Of a stretch of DNA of 64,000 nt, positions 46,802-58,751 are shown one piece after another (positions within the stretch are counted from its first letter, which is position 1; every line of letters begins with the position of its first letter). This DNA is from Wyeomyia smithii (Eukaryota > Arthropoda > Insecta > Diptera > Culicidae): NCBI RefSeq assembly GCF_029784165.1, contig NC_073696.1, positions 40,255,858 to 40,319,857 on the forward strand, in the 5' to 3' direction. A model generated the notes under the pieces. That model saw only the letters and a program-made list of their open reading frames with translations. It was not told where the DNA came from and made no database searches. Position numbers and translations under genes: made by a program.

Positions 46802-49560
46802 GGAGAAGTATTCTACTTCAAAATATTTTCAAAATAGATAAAACAATGGAAACTTGAGCTGATATAAAATCTGGAAATACCTGGCAAAAATATACAAAAA
46901 TTGGCTGATTTTGTGATTCAAGTTGGAACATTGGCATCTCTGGCTGCAGCTATGAAAGTTGGTTGAATTGGCCGACACATACTCTAGCACTGTTTGTATG
47001 TGTTAGCCTGGTAGGAATAAACCGATGTCTACCGGTGAAGCGTGGATAAAAATAACCTTTCCGGACGATTCTGACGATAATTTGTCATACAAAGTGATAG
47101 CAGAGACACTTCTTGGTGCAGCTAGTGATAATAGCGCATATAAATAACATAATTTAGAAACGGTTAAAATCAGTTATTCAAAGTTTAACACCAGGAGCTC
47201 TTTTTTATCATAATGACAACAATGATTTCTCAAAATGGATTTCGAAGGTACGTCTAGAGAGCAAACGATTCAGTTTCGGAATGATCAAGACTTTCGTGCT
47301 ATAGTTAGCTGAGAAAGCTAATCGAGAACCGTTTTACCAATACAGTCCGATAATCCGATGATTATCACTGATGATATTTTTCCAGCATGACGGTAAGTTG
47401 AATCTTAATATGTTTTCAAATTTGACAGTATTTTCGTTAAGGCTGGTTACCTCGAACATTTTTGAATTACAACTATCTCTGTGTCAGGGCAATAACTTTT
47501 CTGCTCATGTAGTGCCAACGATTTAATGTTCTAAATTAAAATTATTTGACAGAATGCCAATAATTTCTGGTCATTATTACTCTTTAAATATTGATTATGA
47601 ATCATGTTTAGACGTATAATACGTACATAAACACCTCGCATTTACTAAATTGAACAGACTTTGAATTCATATAACTGTAAAACCTGAAACGTGATTTTTA
47701 TTTTTATTTTTATTTTCCCAAAAAAAAATTTTCCATTCACTCTGTTTGGCCATCGCTAAACAAATTCACGGGAAAGCTATCGTGTCTGCCGATTCACTAC
47801 CTTTCAACTAAGCTATAAAGTATCTGCAGTTTTTTTGCCCCGCACCTCAACCTAGCCTCAACTTCGCGCTCCATGCTGACATAAAGTCCCCACGTGTATG
47901 TACCTGGAGCTGTTGGAGCTCGATCATCTGCGAAGTACTTTGGTACACATTTCTTCTCCCTGCTGGCAAAAATTGCATTGTTCGCGTTGCTCCCTTGACG
48001 CACACCGTAGTTCACCGTATAATACCAAAAAGGTACCGGTAATGTTGGTGCACGAACTTGTTGTGTTGCTCAATACCCAGACGCTTGTAGACTAAATATT
48101 TCGCCCTGCTATGGTTACGAAATTGGTGGAGTGAGGGGACGGGTGTGAGCACAACGCCTCACTAAATAAAATGACATCCTTTTCACAACACAGCTCCTTC
48201 GAATCACAGCGCGCACTTGCGAGCCGGGTTGATGCGGGAAATGATGAATGGAATGTCTTAAACCGAATCGTTGAACCTCCCGCTCCCGGGTGCTTCAATA
48301 CACGGTCGAGAAAGGTACAGTTGCGCACCTTTCCAAGGTAGAGCCCAAACTGGCGCTTTGGCAGCAAAGTGTAACCAACCAGCTGAATGGGTTTCAATTT
48401 GCGAAGTGATTTTTTTTCTTAGTTCGATCCTTTTCCAATGGTGGCAGCGAGACCACAAGCTGGAACAGATCTGGTCATCCGAGCGATTGTAAAGAGATTG
48501 CATCAAAGCCTCCCCACTGTACGGTAGATGTTTGCCCAGCGGTAGGAATGAAGCATGTGCTGAAGTCTATTCAGATGAAAAGGACGGGGCTCTGGTTCCA
48601 CGCTGAATCACATCATTCTGAATGGAGGAAGAGTGAGGATAGAGAGAGACACAGAGAGGGTAAGGGCAAACATTCGAATGAGAGTTAAATTTACGTAGTG
48701 CGGGGAGATGATTGAAAGTTTTTTGCTTTTCTTGCGTAGAACGGATCGTCTGGGAAGGTTGCTGCGTGATTTTCCTCGTGCTATTTGCATTTGTTCCCTT
48801 TTGCTGGGGGGGCGACGTATCTAGGTACCGGAACGCGGATTCGATTCTTACAGGTATTCGAACCCGGTTTGCTAAACACATAATCATGATTCATCAATAA
48901 ATTGCTTTTCGCTGATAGCGTGCGCTGCGCTCAATAGCAGAAGCTGAAGTATGTCTTTCGCGGAAGGACTTTTTTATATGTTAGCATTGATTGAAACAGA
49001 GGGGATCGGTCGAACGATGAATTATTCACAAAATTGTTGGTTCAATCTAATAAAAATTCCTTACGATAAAAAGTGGTCGATATACTTAAACAATATTGCA
49101 CCTGTAGACAGGATTTGGGGATTGTTAGTTTCAATTCAACGAGTAGAAGTTTACTCACAATTACTCCGAACTGGCGCAGAAAGCTCTGAGGAAAAGTTAC
49201 ACTTTTGTCAGCATGTTATAAATTGATTCGTTGAGGCGGATAACAATGTTAAGCAGGATTGTTAATTGATCATCGAATGAACTGCAAATTATTAAAATGG
49301 CCTATATTCAGAACGGACCCAAATCGATTTTAGAAACTGTTGTGATTTTTGACAGGAACCTGGCCTTAGCTATCTGTTTCGATATCGACAATATTCAACA
49401 GTAATGCATATCCTTTCTGTGAAATTGAAGTCAAAAATGTTCACAAAACCATATAACCTTGATGTCTTTATTAGTTCCTATGAAACCATAGCTCACCTAC
49501 GCACCAGTCGGTATTACTACCTCGACGAAATGTTTAATCAAATCTACGGCTGCAGTTATT
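46802..49560. other. no recognisable gene
   Basis: A 41-codon frame at 47024 (MSTGEAWIKITFPDD..) has protein-like, acidic composition, but nothing supports it. Longer frames at 47.8-48.9 kb have no recognisable domain. Confidence 0.4.
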
Positions 49561-49565
49561 GATTA

Positions 49566-49944
49566 TGGTTCCTGTGGGTGAGGCCTCCACTTGCTAGTGA
49601 AAATGCAACTGCCTGAAGCTCTCTGTCTATTCCTTTCTCTCTCTCTATCGTTCAATCCGTATCCGTAGACAATCATGCAGCTGTGGAAAGCGTTGAGCCC
49701 GTTGTAGGCCTGCCAGAAGTCGGCCGGTTTGTATTCCTTGGCATGCGTCAGAAAAATGTAATACCCGGCTGGGATTTTCAGAATTGGCAGAAAAGAGTGC
49801 ATTTCGAATTAAACAAGCAGAGATGTGGAGTGCGTACCATTGCACGTAGTTATTTCTGTCTGCATGCAAGCATCTACGTTCGTAAAAATACGAGTAACCA
49901 GAGCACAAACTGCAGTCCACACTGCCATCAATAGAAGGAAGACC
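49566..49944 (-). pseudogene. membrane-protein-like frame with one stop; possible exon of a host gene
   Basis: One minus-strand frame reads VFLLLMAVWTAVCALVTRIF (a membrane segment), then NVDACMQTEITTC and NGTHST (an extracellular-like Cys-containing loop with an N-glycosylation sequon), then a TAA. It continues FLPILKIPAGYYIFLTHAKE, KPADFWQAYNGLNAFHSCMI and VYGYGLND. A usable acceptor (GGCTGCAG) precedes 49944; no good donor is seen. The aromatic-rich, protein-like composition on both sides of the stop suggests a real coding sequence that has decayed, or two exons. I do not recognise the family. Confidence 0.3.
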
Positions 49945-50920
49945 CTGCAGCCTTTTCAAATATTAGAAGAATACTTTTTAATTTCTGTCTGAATAGTAAC
50001 TTGTATATCGACAGTTTGCAATGGCTCTGTCGAAATCAAACAATGAATTTTGGCAGGAGCGTTGCATTTTCTATCATAAAAATATAAACAGCCAGTATCA
50101 ATTACTTTACTTTCCAAGTCTTGGCTTTCAATTGCCAAAACTTTTGTTATTGTGATTCATGTATAAAAACCTACATATCTAATTTGCAAAAAGAAGGACG
50201 ACAACGAGTGAATATGTGTTGTCATTTTTTTCCTTTTCTCTCTAAGCCGATCTGCCTTCAACAGTCGAGAAAGGTTGGTTCGGTTGCCATGCTGACGAGG
50301 CGGTGGAAATGGCAATATGCAAAAGAGTACAATTTGAAGGATTTATGCGTCGGTTGGAATGTTTTCCGCTATATTTATTTTGTTGTTTGTGCAGCGATGG
50401 CATCTCGTGTGTCTCTGCCGGAACCGCTGTCGGAGCTGCACTAGAAAATGGCAGCGAAGTCTCCTGTGCTGCTTCGAGAGGCGGAAGGAGGATTACACTT
50501 GCTGGCTGACTGCTGCTACATCATCGTTTCCGACGATATGAGAAGTTGTCTGGGGGTAGCGTAGGCAGAAAATAATCGCGCAATGATCTGTAAGTCTCGC
50601 TGATTCAGCACTCTGCCCGTGATAAGAGAGCGAAGCGTACATGATGAGTGTTATCGCTGTTTCATCGATGAAGGTTCGAGTGTTGCAGCTGCAGTGCAAA
50701 GCGATAAAGCTTATGAAAATAATTGAAACTTTTGAGCTAACTGCGTGGTATTCCTTCATATTCAAGAGAAATCTTGGTAGTTCACCTCTGTTTAAGTAAT
50801 CTTTCATGGTTTAGTATCTTTTTAAAACTAAAGACTGCGATAGAGCAAACACGATGGAAAAGAGACCGGCTTGATCCTTTCTAAATCTACACCACTGAAT
50901 AGTAATAAACTAGCTCAATA

Positions 50921-50937
50921 ACATTCGAAATTTTCAT
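50921..50937. repeat. left candidate target-site duplication of the I-like element
   Basis: ACATTCGAAATTTTCAT matches ACAGTCGAAATTTCCAT at 56845-56861 at 15 of 17 positions and lies where a full-length element would begin. Confidence 0.55.
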
Positions 50938-51383
50938 TCTGTGCCGAACACGCATCAGTATCGGACGTGTTTGGTGATCGCTCCGATAGAATATAAAACA
51001 AAAGACGTGTGAACAAGTGTTGGCATTGTTTGCCTGGTCGAGTGAAATAAATCCGGGTTCAAGGTCGCGCCTTTGTGCAACTGTTTCGCATCGTGACTGC
51101 CAGCTGGTGCGTAAGCCGATTTGGCTGCTGGCTGAATTGTGCTACAGCAGTGGACGAGACACAAAAGAGGAAAACGAAGAAGCCATCAGTTGACAGTTGA
51201 GTTGTATCGCTGTGTGGAGTGATCTCACACCTGGCTCGCTGCTGGTGGCTGTTTGGTGCTGCTGTATTGGTGCTGCTGGCTGTAACGGCTGCAACTTCGA
51301 ACGATCGGACAAGCAACCTTACTGGAAGGGAGAAGTAAAAAGGTACGTGCTCTTGTCGGCGCTAGTGGGCTAGACTTAGCGGG

Positions 51384-52805
51384 ATGGATGTAGATCTCTC
51401 GCCTCCCGCGCCACCATCCCCGAGCCCCTCTGACCCTGACCCTTCTGCTACCCCCTCCCCTGTTCATTCTTCAGTCCCCTCTCGCCCCAGGCTTTACCCA
51501 GACGGAGCCCAGGGCAGCTATACTGTCTATTTTCGGCCAAAGGCGGGACCGAAATCGAAACAGTTGAACATCTTGCAGGTTTCTAAAGACCTGACGAAGG
51601 AGTACAAGGGCGTGACCGAAATTTCCAAGGTCCGGCCTAACAAGCTCCGTGTCGTGGTCAGTAACCTGGAACAGGCCAACGATATAGCTTGCTCTGAGCT
51701 CTTCACACGCGAGTATCGCGTTTACATACCCGCACGAGACGTGGAGATCGACGGTGTCATAACCGATTTGAGTCTGTCCGTCGAGTGTATATTGCAAAAT
51801 GCCAAAGGGTGCTTTAAGAACAATACATGTCCCGATGTAAAGGTGCTCGACTGCAAGCAACTGCGGTCAGCATCGGTCATCGGTGGCAAAACAGTATACA
51901 CTCCGTCAGACTCGTTTCGAGTTACGTTCGCCGGGTCAGCACTACCAAGCCACGTCTCGATCCACCGGGTTCGTCTCCCTGTGCGATTATATGTGCCTCG
52001 CGTCATGAAATGCCTGAATTGTAAGCAGTTAGGCCACACCGCCGCCTACTGCTGCAATAAGGCACGTTGTGGCAAGTGTGGGGAGAATCATGCGGATGAT
52101 TCCTGCAGTAAAAATGCTGAAAAATGCATTCACTGTGGGGAGAGTCAGCATGAGCTCTCGACATGTGCGGTGTGCATGCAGCGCAGGGATAAAATAAAAA
52201 GGTCTCTCAAAGAGCGTTCGAAGCGTTCTTACGCTGAGATGCTGAAGAAGACCGTTACCACTTCTCCCATTACATCAAACCCTTTTGATCTGTTGTCCTC
52301 TGACGAAACCGATTCTGACGATTCACCAGCGGGAACATCTTACGCCAATCCTGGGGAGTCTAGAAAGAGGAAAAATATTTCCTCTCCTAAACTTCCCAGA
52401 AAAGGTCCTAAGATTTCTCAAAGTGAAATGAAAGTTACAAACAAACCAAACAGTGCTGCGGAAAAACCGAAGCAAACTCCTCCTGGGCTTGCAAATTTAA
52501 AGTCCCAGAAGGAGTTCCCAGCACTGCCAGGAACATTTAAAACCCCAGTTGTTCCTTTTGCACATCCAGTTGATGAAACAAACTCTGGATTAGTGAAATT
52601 TTCTGACATTGTGGACTGGATTTTTGAAACTTTCAATGTACCCGATCCAATTAAAATTTTTCTTACAGCATTTCTCCCAACAGTTAGATCATTTTTGAAG
52701 CAGTTGACTGCCCAATGGTCCCTCCTTGCAGCGATTGTATCCTTCGATGCCCAATTCAACTGCCTATATGAAGGATTCTATCTCTGTCTTACAGTGGAAT
52801 TGTAG
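51384..52805 (+). CDS. ORF1 Gag-like nucleic-acid-binding protein of the I-like element
   Basis: 473 residues, open throughout. A Pro/Ser-rich N-terminus (residues 1-40) is followed by an RNA-recognition-like region (TVYFRPK.., ISKVRPNKLRVVVSN). Three zinc knuckles come at about 210-223 (CLNCKQLGHTAAYC), 229-241 (CGKCGENHADDSC) and 248-261 (CIHCGESQHELSTC). A Lys/Ser-rich linker and a hydrophobic C-terminus end at 52805. ORF1 proteins coat element RNA and form ribonucleoprotein particles. The ATG at 51384 is the first in frame and directly precedes the conserved part. It overlaps the ORF2 start by about 38 nt in another frame. An intact ORF1 beside a broken ORF2 suggests a fairly recent insertion. 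Confidence 0.88.
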   Translation: MDVDLSPPAPPSPSPSDPDPSATPSPVHSSVPSRPRLYPDGAQGSYTVYFRPKAGPKSKQLNILQVSKDLTKEYKGVTEISKVRPNKLRVVVSNLEQANDIACSELFTREYRVYIPARDVEIDGVITDLSLSVECILQNAKGCFKNNTCPDVKVLDCKQLRSASVIGGKTVYTPSDSFRVTFAGSALPSHVSIHRVRLPVRLYVPRVMKCLNCKQLGHTAAYCCNKARCGKCGENHADDSCSKNAEKCIHCGESQHELSTCAVCMQRRDKIKRSLKERSKRSYAEMLKKTVTTSPITSNPFDLLSSDETDSDDSPAGTSYANPGESRKRKNISSPKLPRKGPKISQSEMKVTNKPNSAAEKPKQTPPGLANLKSQKEFPALPGTFKTPVVPFAHPVDETNSGLVKFSDIVDWIFETFNVPDPIKIFLTAFLPTVRSFLKQLTAQWSLLAAIVSFDAQFNCLYEGFYLCLTVEL

Positions 52806-55800
52806 AAGTATTTTACCAAAAATTGATTCGTTTAAAGTTTTGATAAATAAAAACAAATGCGATGCATTTTCCCTTTGTGAAACTTGGCTTACTTCAAATA
52901 TTTATCTCAACTTCCATGATTTTAATATTATTCGCCTTGATCGAGACACCCCATATGGAGGAGTACTTTTAGGGATTAAAAAGTGCTATTCTTTCTATCG
53001 TATTAACCTCCCCTCGATTCCATCGAAGTTGTCGCATGTCAAATGACAATACATGGTAAAGAGCTTTGTATTGCCTCAATATATATTCCTCCCAGAGCAC
53101 AGGTTGGGCAACGGCTGCTCTTTGATTTAATAGAACTTCTTCCCTCGCCACGTTTGATTTTGGGAGACTTCAACTCTCATGGCGCGGCTTGGGGTTCCCC
53201 TTACAATGATAACCGCTCCTCTTTAATCTATAACCTTTGCGATGACTTCGACATGACTATTTTGAACAACGGTGAAATGACACGTATCCCGAAACCTCCA
53301 GCGCGCCCAAGCGCTTTGGATCTATCCTTATGTTCGACGTCGCTACGGTTGGATTGCACATGGAAGGTAATCCTCGATCCTCACGGTAGCGACCATTTGC
53401 CTATTTTATTTCAATTAATAACGGGTCAACTCGCATGCGACCAATTGACATTCCGTATGACCTCACACGGAATGTCGATTGGAAGTTATACGAGGAAATG
53501 ATTTCAAAAGCGGTCGAGTCGATTCAACATCATCCACCACTTGAAGAATACAACCTCCTCGCGGGCTTGATTCTCGACGCCGCGTTGCAAGCCCAAACGA
53601 AGAAATATCCCGGCGTAACGATCGAAGAACGGCCTCCCACTCCGTGGTGGGACCAAGAGTGCTCCGATGTCTACACGCAAAGATCCGACGCGTTTTTGGC
53701 CTTCCAGAAGGGAGGTATACCTGGCGACTATTTACGGTATTCGGAGCTTGATACCAAGCTTAAAAGTTTGGCTAAAGCAAAGAAACGCGGATATTGGCGT
53801 CGGTTCGTGAACGAGACGTCGAGGGAGACATCGATGAGCACTCTTTGGAACACAGCCCGCAGAATGCGGAATCGCGTAACGGTCAACGAAAGCGAGGAGT
53901 CTTCAAGTCGGTGGATATTTGATTTTGCCAGGAAAGTATGTCCGGACTCTGTTCCTAAGCAAAACATTGTTCGCGATGCGTCTCCGGGCCACGACGCGAT
54001 AGAATCACCTTTTACGATGGCAGAATTTTCAGTTGCCCTCCTGTCCTGTAACAATAACGCACCTGGGTTAGATAGAATCAAATTCAACTTGTTGAAGAAT
54101 CTACCCGGCAATGCCAAGAGGCGCTTGTTGAACTTGTTCAGTAAGTTCCTGGAGCAAAACATTGTACCGCAGGATTGGAGGCAAGTGAAGGTGATCGCCA
54201 TCCAAAAACCAGGGAAACCAGCTTCTGATCACAACTCTTATAGGCCGATTGCAATGCTTTCCTGTATCCGGAAATTGATGGAAAAAATGATACTCCGTCG
54301 TTTAGACCACTGGGTCGAATCAAATGGTCTACTATCAGAAACTCAATTTGGCTTCCGCCGTGCCGAAGGGACGAATGATTGTCTTGCGTTGCTTTCAACA
54401 GATATTCAGCTGGCGTATGCTCGCAAAGAACAAATGGCGTCTGCGTTCTTGGACATTAAGGGGGCTTTTGATTCCGTTTCTATTGACATTCTTTCGGGTA
54501 AACTTCACCGGCAACGATTTTCTCCAATTTTTAACAATTTTTTGCACAATTTGTTGTCCGAAAAGCACATGCATTTTACGCATGGCGATTTGGCAACTTT
54601 TCGCATTAGCTACATGGGTCTTCCCCAGGGCTCATGTTTAAGCCCCCTTCTTTACAACTTTTATGTAAATGACATCGACGAATGTCTGGCAAATTCATGC
54701 ACGATAAGACAACTTGCAGACGACAGTGTAATCTCTGTTACAGGAGCCAAAGCTGCCGATTTGCAAGGACCATTGCAAGATACCTTGGACAATTTGTCTG
54801 CTTGGGCTTTACAGCTAGGTATCGAATTCTCTCCGGAGAAGACTGAGATAGTAGTTTTTTCTAGGAAGCATGAATCTGCTCAGCTTCAAACACAATTAAT
54901 GGGTAAAACGATTTCTCAGGTTTTGGTACACAAATATCTTGGTGTCTGGTTCGACTCTAAAGGCACCTGGGGTTGTCACGTGAGGTATCTGATGAAAAAA
55001 TGTCAACAAAGAGTGAATTTTCTTCGTACAATAACCGGACAATGGTGGGGAGCCCATCCAGGAGACCTTATAAGACTTTACCAAACAACGATATTGTGTG
55101 TTATTGAATACGGGTGTTTCTGCTTCCGCTCCGCAGCAAACAAACATTTGATCAAACTGGAGCGAATACAATATCGTTGTTTGCGTATCGCCTTGGGTTG
55201 CATGCAGTCGACCCATACGATGAGTTTGGAGGTCTTAGCTGGAGTACTACCATTGAAAACCCGCTTTTGGAGCCTGTCTTGTCGTATTCTTATCAAATGT
55301 GAGGTCTTGAACCGTCCCGTGATTGAAAATTTTGAAAGGTTAATCGAACTTAATTCTCAAACCCGTTTTATGACATTGTATTTCCATCACATGTCCCAAA
55401 AAATTAACCCTTCTTCGAATATTCCAAATCGTGTCGACTTATCAAATACTTCTGATTCTACTGTGTTTTTCGATACATTTATGATAGAAGAAACTCGTGG
55501 AATCCCGGATCATTTACGCGTGCAGCAGATCCCCAAAATTTTTTCCAATAAATATCGAAACATCAACTGCAACAATATGTTCTACACTGACGGATCACTT
55601 CTTGATAGGTTCACTGGCTTCGGTATTTTCAATAATAATTTAACCGTCTCCCATAAGCTCGATAATCCTGCTTCTGTTTACGTCGCAGAATTGGCTGCAA
55701 TTAAGTATACCCTAGGGGTTATCGAAAAAATGCCCACGGACCATTATTTCATCTTTACGGACAGTAGGTCTCAGTTCCATTGAGGTTCTCCGATCGATGA

Positions 55801-56431
55801 AAGATGTTAAGCACTCTCCGTATTTCCTGGGGAAAATACGGGAACATCTGAGTGCTTTATCCGAAAAATCGTTTCAGATTACCTTAGCGTGGGTCCCTTC
55901 TCACTGCTCGATACCGGGCAATGAGAAAGCGGACTCTTTGGCTAAGGTGGGCGCAACAAACGGTGATATTTATGAAAGACCAATTACTTTTAATGAATTT
56001 TTCGCACTTGTACGTCAGAATACGATCATCAGTTGGCAAAATGCTTGGCCAGAGGGAAATTGGGAAGGTGGTTACATTCCATAATCCCCAAAGTATCGAC
56101 GAACCCGTGGTTCAAGGGGTTGGATGTAGGTCGGGATTTTATTTGCGTGATGTCCCGGCTTATGTCCAATCACTATAGATTTGACGCGCATCTCCGTCGT
56201 TTTGGGCTCGGGGAAAATGGTATCTGTGCCTGTGGTGAAGGTTATCACGACATAGAGCATGTGGTTTGGTCATGCCCTGTACACCGTGACGCCAGGTCTA
56301 AATTAATAGCTTCCCTGCAGGCCGGAAGTAGGCAGCCGGCTGTTCCTGTTCGTGTTGTCTTGGCGAGCCGTGACCTATCCTACATGTCCCTTATATACGT
56401 TTTCCTGAAATCCATCCACGCCCCAGTTTAA
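52768..56431 (+). pseudogene. ORF2 polyprotein (endonuclease-RT-RNase H), four frameshifts
   Basis: The endonuclease starts ISVLQWNCRSILPK and shifts near 53040. It goes on through ASIYIPPR, LILGDFNSHGAAWGS and GSDHLPILF, and shifts again near 53440. The reverse transcriptase frame (to 55783) has AFLDIKGAFDSV (first catalytic Asp), GLPQGSCLSPLLYNFYVND and QLADDSVISV (LADD in place of the usual YADD/FADD). RNase H follows: FYTDGSLL (Asp), AELAAIKYTL (Glu), IFTDS (Asp), a shift near 55770, then VPSHCSIPGNEKADSLAK. A last shift near 56060 leads to GRWLHSIIPKVSTNPWFKGL and the C-terminal motif ICACGEGYHDIEHVVWSC. All catalytic residues I can place are present, so inactivation is by indels. ORF2 copies element RNA by target-primed reverse transcription. 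Confidence 0.88.
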
Positions 56432-56844
56432 CCCTATTCCCTTCCGCCTACATCCAACCAAACGACAAGAACACGTTAAGACCCCGGATCCGGAAACAGC
56501 AACTAGACCCGCACGATACTCTCAGGCCCCGAGACAACCCAATATGCCAGTCCGTAATATCTTGGCCCAGCAGCGGAACATATTCAATATGCTACTTACC
56601 TATGGCGATGGAAAACCATCAAACAACAAATCAGTGCTTTTAATGCAAAACTGATTTTAAATTTTAATGCAAATTCTTGCTTTAAGTTAGATTTAGTTCA
56701 GCTCGTAGTCGGCAGCGAGGATAAAAAATTTGCTTTTAGTTATTAAGATACTTTAGAAAGTAAGCTACCAGATATAATTGGCGCCGTTAAACATTGAATT
56801 GTATTTGTGCCGTGTCAAATAAATTATAGATGAAGAAAAAAAAA

Positions 56845-56861
56845 ACAGTCGAAATTTCCAT
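56845..56861. repeat. right candidate target-site duplication of the I-like element
   Basis: ACAGTCGAAATTTCCAT follows the A tail directly and matches 50921-50937 at 15 of 17. Confidence 0.55.
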
Positions 56862-58225
56862 ATCGTTTTCTTCTTAAGTTGATTTTTCATTTTTGGTGTA
56901 CCTATGAGATGTTTGTGCAGGGAATGCATATACATGGTTGATGGGCTGATCTTGACTTTGTACTAAGTTTTCACTAATTCGGTTTGCAGGCTGTGACAAG
57001 AGTACCGAAAATGTGTCAATGTCGTGATCGGATACGCAATCAAAGACGCGTTAACCATCTTCCGGCCGTAAATAAACGTCCAGTTGCTAGAGTAGGACTC
57101 CAAACAGTGCTGTCACGATGGTCCTTCGGGTGCAGGCCTTACAAGCCAGCCAGTAAAACCATTAGTACAAAAAGCAAATAATGTGAATACGGACTAGAAC
57201 AATTGGCAACTGCAAGTATCTCAATTTCTGGAAGGTATCCGCATTTCTTCATTTCTTCTTATCAAGGAACCCGCAAGTTCGACATTGTAGCACTGCAGGA
57301 GTTTCGATAACTACGCGACACGGTGCGCCATGATTATTGCAACAATCTCCGAAATCAAAAATAGTAGGACATCGGTGACGAAACTCATGGTTTTAGCGTG
57401 TCGATGTCTTCTTGAAAGTTTCCCAGTTTTATGAGTACTTTATTTGGATGGTAAATTTTTTTGTTCAAAAGGGGTATACACCAAAATAAAAAAATTAACT
57501 TTTTTATTTCTTGATGGACTTGGTAACGTTTTTTCGACACATTGTTGAACTAGCTATTTCGAGCAAGTTTGTAGAGGATTGTAATTTTTTTTCTCTTAAC
57601 CTGACAAATTTATGAGGTATAAAAGTAGAGCACCCCCTTAAAATATGTTTTTGCGTGATAACGCTCTTATCTTAATGTTGTTATTGTTCAAGTGTTCTAC
57701 AAAATTTAAACTAAGATTAATTGTCACATTTTTTTACACTAAAGTGTATCGTTATCACTTAATTTGGAGGGGTTATGCCTGTTTTCGCAATTTTATGACA
57801 CAATTTTCAAGAGAACATATCTTGCGGAAAGGCAGATGTTAGCAGCTACTTTCAGTTCCATTTTATTCAAATATTTATTTCCTCCAATTGTGTTTATATA
57901 TCGTACAGGAATCGAAGGAGATTCATAGTAATTTTTCGGAAATTGGGTTGCAATTTTTTTTGGAATTTGTTAATTTTTAATCAACTTTTTTTTTTAAATC
58001 GGACAATCGGTGCCCGTAAATGAGTTAGCCATGGGTGTTTGGTGATTTGACAGGTGCTCGGAAATTTAGGCGAAGTGTTAAAATGTGTAACTCCAAAAAA
58101 TCCGAGTTGTTTGACGTCTGGTCAAACAACTCAAACAACAGTCAGTACTTTTAAGCATACAGACGGTATAAACAGAGGTTTTACCAACCTCTTGTAGAAT
58201 CGACCCTTCTGTTTTTGAGGCATGC
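56862..58225. other. no recognisable gene
   Basis: AT-rich DNA; frames of 65 codons at most. Nothing recognised. Confidence 0.5.
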
Positions 58226-58229
58226 TTAA

Positions 58230-58751
58230 CCCTTAAATGCGCAATGTTGTTTTAAAATAACACTACTAAAAACGTGTTAAAGTATACGTATTTTAGTCAT
58301 TTCTAGAGATATAATTCATCAGAACAGCACTCTAGACTCTTACGAAGAAAACTCAACAGCTGGAAGTACTGTATTTAAATGTTTTGTTTTTATTTTTGCT
58401 GTCAAAATCTCGGAAACGAAAAAAAAAACATGGCGAGATTCCCGACTGGTGTTGACTGTCTTTGAAAAAAATTTTAAAATAAGGTTGGTGGTTAGTGAAA
58501 ATGTCTGGACTGTTAGAAATTATACTAACAAAAGGTCAATTTTAGAGTTACTGTTAACAAAAGTAATTGTTTGGACTTGATTCTGCGATAAAGTCACAGT
58601 GTTGTTTAAAAACAACATATTTGTAATATTTGCACATTAAAAAGTTAATCTTTCAATTTTTTATGCATATTGGTTAGTTTTAGAGCAGTAAACCTGTTAC
58701 ACAGAGATTTTATGTTTTAGATGATTTTTTAACGTCGTGCGAATTTAAGGG
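58230..58751. mobile_element. 522-bp TTAA-flanked MITE (piggyBac-like)
   Basis: TTAA at 58226-58229 and 58752-58755 flank inverted ends CCCTTAAATGCGCA and CCCTTAAATTCGCA (13 of 14). A TTAA target and a CCCT start are piggyBac features. Subterminal GTTGTTTTAAAATAACA and GTTGTTTAAAAACAAC are also related. No transposase. Confidence 0.75.

Larger units (their letters stand above)
50938..56844 (+). mobile_element. near full-length non-LTR retrotransposon, I-clade-like
   Basis: About 5.9 kb: a 5' UTR of about 445 bp, ORF1 (gag), an overlapping ORF2 (endonuclease, reverse transcriptase, RNase H, C-terminal Cys/His motif), a 3' UTR and an A-rich tail (AAATAAATTATAGATGAAG then A10). A 15/17 direct repeat flanks it. 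Having RNase H and a Gag with three CCHC knuckles fits the I clade; Jockey elements usually lack RNase H. ORF1 is intact but ORF2 has four frameshifts, so this copy cannot move by itself. Confidence 0.85.

Noticed and set aside
47024..47149. 41-codon frame MSTGEAWIKITFPDD..
   Set aside because: Protein-like composition but too short, with no clear splice sites or poly(A) signal and no recognised family.
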